64,000 nucleotides of DNA from Roseibium sp. Lineage in GTDB: Bacteria > Pseudomonadota > Alphaproteobacteria > Rhizobiales > Stappiaceae. The number at the start of each line of letters is the position of its first letter. Within the stretch, counting starts at the first letter, position 1. This document shows positions 59,250 to 64,000 of the stretch, in pieces. The notes under the pieces are model-generated. The model searched no databases, had not been told where the DNA came from, and worked only from the letters and a program-made list of their open reading frames with translations. The DNA is taken from NCBI GenBank assembly GCA_017643925.1, contig JAEPML010000001.1:688974-752973 (forward strand), read 5' to 3'. Made by a program: the position numbers and the translations under genes.

Positions 59250-59805
59250 GATGCTGGCCTCCCAAAAAGCCAAAAAAATCCCACCCACCGCCCGTTCCGG
59301 CGGTGCTAAATTCGGTTATGCCCAAGTGATTAATTTCGTTGATTTGTTGTTATGCGCTTAATGTATTCGAGCCAATTTGGCGAAAAAAAAGATCAATTAT
59401 GGCGAAAAAGATGCAATTAATTGGCAATAATTAGGGGAGAAGAATCCAATAAAAGTTTACTCAATTTATCAGATAATCTTGATTGTTTAAGCAATTGAGC
59501 TTTATGGCGAATTTTGATTGCTTGTTGAGAGTTTGTTAATGTGTGCATTATTTGGAGGAAAGATTGGAAAAATTTACAATCCTGCCTAACTCATAGGTTG
59601 TTGCCTGTGGAGAAAATCGCGTCTGAAAAAAATGGAAAAATTTTCAGACACGGCGCAATAAATCGGCAGATTTGTCGGAAAAACGCCAAAAACCTGCAAA
59701 AAACAGAGAAAGTTGAGAGTTTTTGAGTCTGGCGCGGGTGCACGCGCGTGGTTTGGGAGAGACTGACCACCTGGAGTTTCGGCGTCCTCGCGAGGCCTTA
59801 AGTAC
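59250..59805. other. AT-rich leader region of the LamG-RTX gene
   Basis: 556 bases, clearly AT-rich and rich in A-tracts. It contains two adjacent imperfect repeats: TGGCGAAAAAAAAGATCAATTA (59378-59399, given in two parts as TGGCGAAAAAAAAG and ATCAATTA) and TGGCGAAAAAGATGCAATTA (59400-59419). A 61-codon plus-strand frame (59541-59726) is not convincing. The composition suits silencing by H-NS-like or MucR-type proteins. Confidence 0.5.
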
Positions 59806-60696
59806 TCACCACAACCATGCCGCTCCTCTGACGCCGGAACTGTCGCCATGGACAGCCTTGCAAATCAGTGTCTCGTAGCGATCTGAAAAGACGTATGGCG
59901 CCATGGCCGAGGGAAGGTCGGCGTAAAGTTCCTCAACGTTCGACATGCCACCGCCCAACACGAAGACATCCGGGTCCAGCAGGTTCGCCGACATTGCAAG
60001 CGCGCGACCGAGGCGGTCGACAAATGCGTCGTAGACCGCGATGGCAACCTTGTCGCCCTGGCGCTTCAGATCGACGATTTCGCGACCTTTTCTGGAGATT
60101 CCGGTTCTTTCGAGATAGTCGGCCTGGAAGCCGGTTCCAGAACACCAGCGTTCGATCGCTCCCCTGTGCCCGATCCAGCAATCAGGACCCGGAAAATCCG
60201 CAGCGGGTATCCAGGGAACGGTGATCGCCCCCCATTCTCCGGCGATGCCGTTCGCACCGCGATGTGCCTTGCCGTCGATTGCAATGCCGGAGCCTGCGCC
60301 GGTTCCGATGATCAGGGCGTGAACAAGGTGCTTTCCGGCACCGGCTCCGTCCGTTGCTTCCGAAACGGCCATGCAATTGGCATCATTTTGAATTCTGACG
60401 GGCCGTCCGAGCGCTTCTTCGATATCCCTGTCCAGCGGCATGCCATTGAGCCAGGTCGCGTTGGAGTTCTTGACCAGGCCGGTCTTGGGAGAAAGTGACC
60501 CCGGGATGCCGATGCCCAGTGTTCCCTCTTTACCGGTTTCGGCCTCGGCGGATGCCACGAGTGCGACAACGGCTTTGATGCAGCCGCGATAGTCGTCTCG
60601 CGGCGTCGGGACCCGTTTGCGAAACATTTCCTCGCCCTCGGTTCCAAGGGCGATAATTTCCATTTTGGTTCCGCCCCAATCAATTCCAAGACGCAT
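59806..60696 (-). CDS. ROK-family sugar kinase (glucokinase/fructokinase-like)
   Basis: 296 residues. Opens MRLGIDWGGTKMEIIALGTE (phosphate loop), with the catalytic base region VRIQNDANCMA, GTGAGSGIAIDGK and the ROK signature area around GANGIAGEWG. The zinc-binding cysteines of typical ROK proteins are only partly kept (CWIGHRGAIERWCSG). Sits downstream of a hexose-transporter operon and would phosphorylate the imported sugar. ATG at 60696. Confidence 0.9.
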   Translation of the reverse strand: MRLGIDWGGTKMEIIALGTEGEEMFRKRVPTPRDDYRGCIKAVVALVASAEAETGKEGTLGIGIPGSLSPKTGLVKNSNATWLNGMPLDRDIEEALGRPVRIQNDANCMAVSEATDGAGAGKHLVHALIIGTGAGSGIAIDGKAHRGANGIAGEWGAITVPWIPAADFPGPDCWIGHRGAIERWCSGTGFQADYLERTGISRKGREIVDLKRQGDKVAIAVYDAFVDRLGRALAMSANLLDPDVFVLGGGMSNVEELYADLPSAMAPYVFSDRYETLICKAVHGDSSGVRGAAWLW

Positions 60697-60821
60697 GCTC
60701 AATCCTCGTTTCAACATACGAGACGTTTCCGTGTTCATGAACACGGCGCTCGTGAAGCGTTTCCGTGCCGGTTCGGCGACGAAACGGTAAGATGCGCAGG
60801 GAAAGCATCGTTTGGTTCGGG

Positions 60822-61931
60822 TCAGACGACCCTTTCTTCGGTATCCGGGTCGAAAAACACCGCTTTTTCCATGTTGATCGCGAATGTCTGCACCCTGGCG
60901 GGCGCAACATCGACATCTGCACGGAACCGGCCGGTGACTTCCTTGCCGCCGAACTCGGTGACCACGAATGTGTCCGAGCCGGCGGGCTCTGTGACTTCGA
61001 CCCTTGCCTCGACCTGGTAGATCGCGTTGCTGTTTCGGTCAGCGCCGTCAGGGTCGGTAATAGCCTCCGGACGAATGCCCAGAATGACGTCACGGCCATC
61101 ATTGCGCGCCATCGCGGGGTCGGGAACGGGCAAGCTGCCGGTCCCGCCGTCGGCCAGCTGAAAATTGGCTATGGCCTTGCCGTCCGAAACCGACAGTTTT
61201 GCAGGAAAGAGATTCATGGAAGGAGAGCCCATGAAACCGGCGACAAACATGTTCGCCGGATTGTCGTAGATCTCCTTCGGTGTCCCGAGTTGCTGCACAT
61301 AGCCGCCGAACATTACGGCAATGCGCGTCGACAGGGTGAGCGCCTCGATCTGGTCGTGGGTGACATAGACAATGGTGCGACCGAGCTTCTGGTGCAGTTT
61401 CTTGATTTCGGTGCGCATGTCGACGCGCAGTTTTGCATCGAGGTTCGAGAGCGGTTCGTCGAAGAGGAACACATCCGGATCCCGCACCAGGGCACGCCCC
61501 ATCGCGACGCGCTGGCGCTGTCCGCCGGAGAGTTGTCCCGGCTTGCGCTTGAGCAGCTGGGTGATCTGCAGAAGCTCCGCCACTTCCTGCACAGCCTTTT
61601 CCCGTTCCGGTTTGGCAACGCCATGCATTTCGAGACCGAATGCAATGTTTTGGCCGACGTTCATGTTGGGATAAAGCGCGTAGGACTGGAACACCATGGC
61701 GATGTTGCGGTCGGCCGGTTTGACCTCATTCATGCGCTTGCCGCGAATTGCGATCTCGCCGCTCGTGACTTCTTCCAGGCCGGCGATCATGTTGAGCAAG
61801 GTGGACTTGCCACATCCGGACGGGCCAACCAGGACCAGGAATTCACCTTCCTCCACCGAAATGTCGGTTTCGTGCAGGACCTGCACCGTGCCATAGGACT
61901 TGGTTGCGTTTTTGATATCGAGAAAGCCCAT
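60822..61931 (-). CDS. Sugar ABC transporter ATP-binding protein (UgpC/MsmX type)
   Basis: 369 residues. Walker A GPSGCGKST, Q-loop FQSYALYPNM, signature LSGGQRQRVAMGRALVRDP, Walker B VFLFDEPLSNLDAKLR, then the C-terminal TOBE/regulatory domain (ILGIRPEAITD). Energises import of the hexose. It lies 4 bases past the permease gene upstream in the operon. Confidence 0.94.
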   Translation of the reverse strand: MGFLDIKNATKSYGTVQVLHETDISVEEGEFLVLVGPSGCGKSTLLNMIAGLEEVTSGEIAIRGKRMNEVKPADRNIAMVFQSYALYPNMNVGQNIAFGLEMHGVAKPEREKAVQEVAELLQITQLLKRKPGQLSGGQRQRVAMGRALVRDPDVFLFDEPLSNLDAKLRVDMRTEIKKLHQKLGRTIVYVTHDQIEALTLSTRIAVMFGGYVQQLGTPKEIYDNPANMFVAGFMGSPSMNLFPAKLSVSDGKAIANFQLADGGTGSLPVPDPAMARNDGRDVILGIRPEAITDPDGADRNSNAIYQVEARVEVTEPAGSDTFVVTEFGGKEVTGRFRADVDVAPARVQTFAINMEKAVFFDPDTEERVV

Positions 61932-61935
61932 CGAG

Positions 61936-62817
61936 TTATCCTTTAACGGAACCGGCCATCAGGCCGCGGACAAAGAAACGTCCGGCGACAATGTAAACGA
62001 GCAGGGTCGGCAGGGCCGCCATGATCGCTCCGGCGAAATGCACGTTGTATTCCTTCACGCCATGGGAGGCGGAGACGAGGTTGTTGAGAGCGACCGTCAT
62101 CGGCTGGCTGTCCGAATCCGCAAAACTGGCGCCGAACAGGAAGTCGTTCCAGATGTTGGTGAACTGCCAGATGATGCAGACCACCGCGATCGGGCCCGAG
62201 GACGGAAGCATGATCCTCTGGAAGATCCGGAAGAAACCCGCGCCGTCGATCATCGCAGCGCGCACCAGTTCATTCGGAAACTGGGCGTAGTAGTTGCGGA
62301 AGTAGAGTGTCGAGAAACCGATGCCGTAGACCAGATGCACGAAGATCAGGCCCGGAACGGTCCCGGCAAGTCCCATCAGGCCAAGCATGCGGGCCATCGG
62401 GATCAGCACCATCTGGAACGGAATGAAGCACCCGAAGAGCATCAGGCCGAAGATGATTGTGTCTCCGCGGAACCGCCACTTGGTCAGAACATATCCGTTG
62501 AGTGCGCCCAGCAGGGTGGAGATTGCCACCGCGGGAACGACCATCAAAAGGGAGTTCACAAAATAGGGGCGCAGGCCGGTGGCCTCGACGCCGATCTGTG
62601 CGGTCGACCAGGCGCTGCCCCAGGGGGCGATGGTCCAGGTCTGGGGCAGGGAGAGCATGCCGCCGCCGCGGATCTCGTCGAGTGGCTTGAGCGAGTTCAC
62701 CACCATGACGTAGAGCGGCAACAGGTAATAGAGGCAGAAGACCAGGAGCACGGTGTAGATGATGAAGCGTGAGACACCACCGGTCCGCACGGCCGTATCG
62801 GATGAAGCCAGGGCCAT
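61936..62817 (-). CDS. gtsC: Glucose/mannose-type ABC transporter permease (GtsC-like)
   Basis: 293 residues, six helices, carbohydrate permease family CUT1. Several stretches recall pseudomonad GtsC: SLKPLDEIRGGGMLSLP, LLGALNGYVLTKWRF, LFGCFIPFQMVLIPMARMLG and SQPMTVALNNLVSASHGVKE. The EAA loop is EL VRAAMIDGAGFFRIF. Start overlaps the gtsB stop by one base (TAATG). Substrate assignment (glucose, perhaps mannose) is by recollection of the family. Confidence 0.88.
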   Translation of the reverse strand: MALASSDTAVRTGGVSRFIIYTVLLVFCLYYLLPLYVMVVNSLKPLDEIRGGGMLSLPQTWTIAPWGSAWSTAQIGVEATGLRPYFVNSLLMVVPAVAISTLLGALNGYVLTKWRFRGDTIIFGLMLFGCFIPFQMVLIPMARMLGLMGLAGTVPGLIFVHLVYGIGFSTLYFRNYYAQFPNELVRAAMIDGAGFFRIFQRIMLPSSGPIAVVCIIWQFTNIWNDFLFGASFADSDSQPMTVALNNLVSASHGVKEYNVHFAGAIMAALPTLLVYIVAGRFFVRGLMAGSVKG

Positions 62818-63716
62818 TATTTCTTCTCCCTGAGTTCAGACCAGAGGTAGGGGACGATGATCGCCGCGATCGTCATCAGCATGAGCGTTGCCGATGCCGC
62901 GCCAATTCCCATCTGGTTCCGGGTAAACGTGTAGGAATACATGAAGGTGGCCGGTAACTCTGTCGCACGCCCCGGTCCGCCATTGGTAAGCGCGATGACA
63001 AGGTCGTAGGACTTGATGGCCATGTGGGCCAGCACCACGAACGCCGACATGAAGGCCGGGCGGAGCTGCGGGATGACAATCCGGCGATAGAGCGCCCAGT
63101 TGGAGGCGCCGTCGATCTGCGCCGCTTTGAGCACTTCGTTGTCGATGCCACGCAAACCGGCCAGGAACATCGCCATGACGAAGCCGGATGTCTGCCAGAC
63201 GGCAGCAATGACGATCGTGTAGATCGCCATGTTGCGATCCTTGATCCAGTTGAACTGAAAGCTTTCCCAGCCCCAGCTCTGTACGACGGCTTCCAGACCG
63301 ATGCCGGGGTCGAGAAACCACTTCCAGGCCGTCCCCGTGACGATGAAGCTGAGCGCCATTGGGTAGAGATAGATGGTGCGAATGAAACCTTCGCTGCGGA
63401 TTTTCTGGTCCAGCAGAATCGCCAGCATCAGGCCAAGCGCACAGCAGATGACGATATAAAGCCCGCCAAATATGAACAGGTTGTCGACCGCAATACCCCA
63501 AGCCCTTAGGCGAAAGAGCTTGTCGTAGTTTTCAAAGCCGACAAGTCCGAAGCTGGGCAGAATGCGGCTGTCCGTAAAGGACAGGTAGAAGGTGAAGAAG
63601 ATAAAGCCATAGACAAAAATCAGGACGATCGCCAGGCTCGGACTGAGCACGAGTTTGGGCAGAACGTCTGCAAGTTTGTCAGCAAACTTGCTACGGCTGG
63701 GTACGGATTGTTCCAT
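62817..63716 (-). CDS. gtsB: Glucose/mannose-type ABC transporter permease (GtsB-like)
   Basis: 299 residues with six helices, CUT1 permease partner of the next gene. LSFTDSRILPSFGLVGFENYDKLF follows helix 1 and EVLKAAQIDGASNWALYRRI is the EAA loop. ATG at 63716 selected; a GTG/ATG five codons earlier is possible. It is separated from the binding protein gene by 72 bases with a hairpin. Confidence 0.88.
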   Translation of the reverse strand: MEQSVPSRSKFADKLADVLPKLVLSPSLAIVLIFVYGFIFFTFYLSFTDSRILPSFGLVGFENYDKLFRLRAWGIAVDNLFIFGGLYIVICCALGLMLAILLDQKIRSEGFIRTIYLYPMALSFIVTGTAWKWFLDPGIGLEAVVQSWGWESFQFNWIKDRNMAIYTIVIAAVWQTSGFVMAMFLAGLRGIDNEVLKAAQIDGASNWALYRRIVIPQLRPAFMSAFVVLAHMAIKSYDLVIALTNGGPGRATELPATFMYSYTFTRNQMGIGAASATLMLMTIAAIIVPYLWSELREKK

Positions 63717-63734
63717 CTCGACAAGCCCCAAGAG

Positions 63735-63761
63735 AAGAAGGGCGAAATCATCGCCCTTCTT
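63735..63761 (-). promoter_or_regulatory. Intercistronic hairpin between binding protein and permease genes
   Basis: 11-base perfect stem AAGAAGGGCGA / TCGCCCTTCTT with a 5-base loop. No T-run on the minus strand, so an mRNA-stabilising or attenuating role is likelier than termination, as between urtA and urtB. Confidence 0.55.
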
Positions 63762-63788
63762 TATAAGTTAATCCAGCCCCGGAGGTCG

Positions 63789-64000
63789 TTATTTGTTGAT
63801 TTCAACTGCAGTTACGAGTTCTTCAACGGCTGTTGCGCTGTCGTATTCGCCGTTGAAATGCGCGGTCACCACGTCGTAGATCGCGTTCTTGACCGCAGCC
63901 GGGTTCGCATGGCCATGGGCCATGGAGCCATAGAGGTTGCCGCTGTCGGCAGCCGCTTTCAGGTCGGCCATGCCCTTCTTGCCGCAGGCATCAAACGCCT
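63789..64000 (-). CDS. Sugar ABC transporter substrate-binding protein, C-terminal fragment
   Basis: The last 70 codons of a gene continuing beyond the window. The fragment reads [20 protein letters not shown] and later [20 protein letters not shown], resembling the C-terminus of hexose-binding proteins of the GtsA type. It is the first gene of the operon with gtsB, gtsC, the ATPase and possibly the ROK kinase. Confidence 0.8.
   Translation of the reverse strand, partial: AFDACGKKGMADLKAAADSGNLYGSMAHGHANPAAVKNAIYDVVTAHFNGEYDSATAVEELVTAVEINK

Noticed and set aside
60765..61946. 393-codon open frame antisense to the sugar ABC ATPase
   Set aside because: The sense strand encodes a complete ABC ATPase; the antisense protein is His/Arg-rich noise.

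Overview
The window reads as ordinary chromosome of a GC-rich alphaproteobacterium, most likely a Hyphomicrobiales marine lineage such as Stappiaceae (Roseibium/Labrenzia-like). That placement is inference from gene content: a fixGHIS/ccoGHIS cluster, an RpoE-ChrR singlet-oxygen module, a RegA/ActR regulator, Mur-type manganese operators, a CtrA-like box, UPF0262, DUF2948, and the murA-hisD-infA-maf-yacG block typical of rhizobia. No rRNA, CRISPR array or recognisable transposase was seen. Two tRNAs are present: Thr(GGU) and Phe(GAA).

Layout. 0-4.3 kb: end of a cbb3-oxidase maturation operon (ccoG, entering from outside, then ccoH, ccoI, ccoS). 4.3-7 kb: a methyltransferase, a stand-alone response regulator, small hypotheticals and aroQ. 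7-9.4 kb: exopolysaccharide sugar transferase and UDP-glucose dehydrogenase. 9.5-20 kb: the complete urea transporter urtABCDE, divergent from a very large hybrid kinase whose sensor is an NCS1 (cytosine/purine permease)-like membrane domain, followed by its LuxR-type response regulator; a perfect 16-bp palindrome lies between the two transcription units. 20-24.7 kb: a GntR/FadR regulator and the manganese transporter sitABCD behind two Mur-box-like palindromes. 25-36.6 kb: a photo-oxidative stress neighbourhood built around rpoE-chrR, with an FAD oxidoreductase, DUF1365, SDRs, a renalase-like flavoprotein, a domain-swapped photolyase and others; two copies of an ECF-type promoter (TGATCC-N17-GTAC) precede the rpoE operon and the FAD oxidoreductase/DUF1365 operon. 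36.7-47.4 kb: regA, a PBP4-type carboxypeptidase, tRNA-Thr, and the core block murA to yacG.

47.8-54 kb is accessory: a 5'-nucleotidase, then a two-gene operon that I read as a Slam-like (DUF560, type XI secretion) outer-membrane protein with a large FecR-domain partner ending in a TbpB-like barrel. At 54.3-56.9 kb an AT-rich 2.5-kb island sits exactly at the 3' end of tRNA-Phe. It is bounded by a 14-bp exact direct repeat of the tRNA end, has no integrase, and carries essentially one gene, a 669-residue KAP-like P-loop NTPase that is a plausible anti-phage defence gene. 57-59.8 kb encodes a LamG-RTX-LamG secreted calcium-binding protein behind a very AT-rich leader. 59.8-64 kb is a glucose/mannose-type ABC transporter operon with a ROK sugar kinase, running off the right edge.

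The most interesting regions are the tRNA-Phe island, the Slam/FecR pair, the transporter-like urea sensor and the inverted photolyase.
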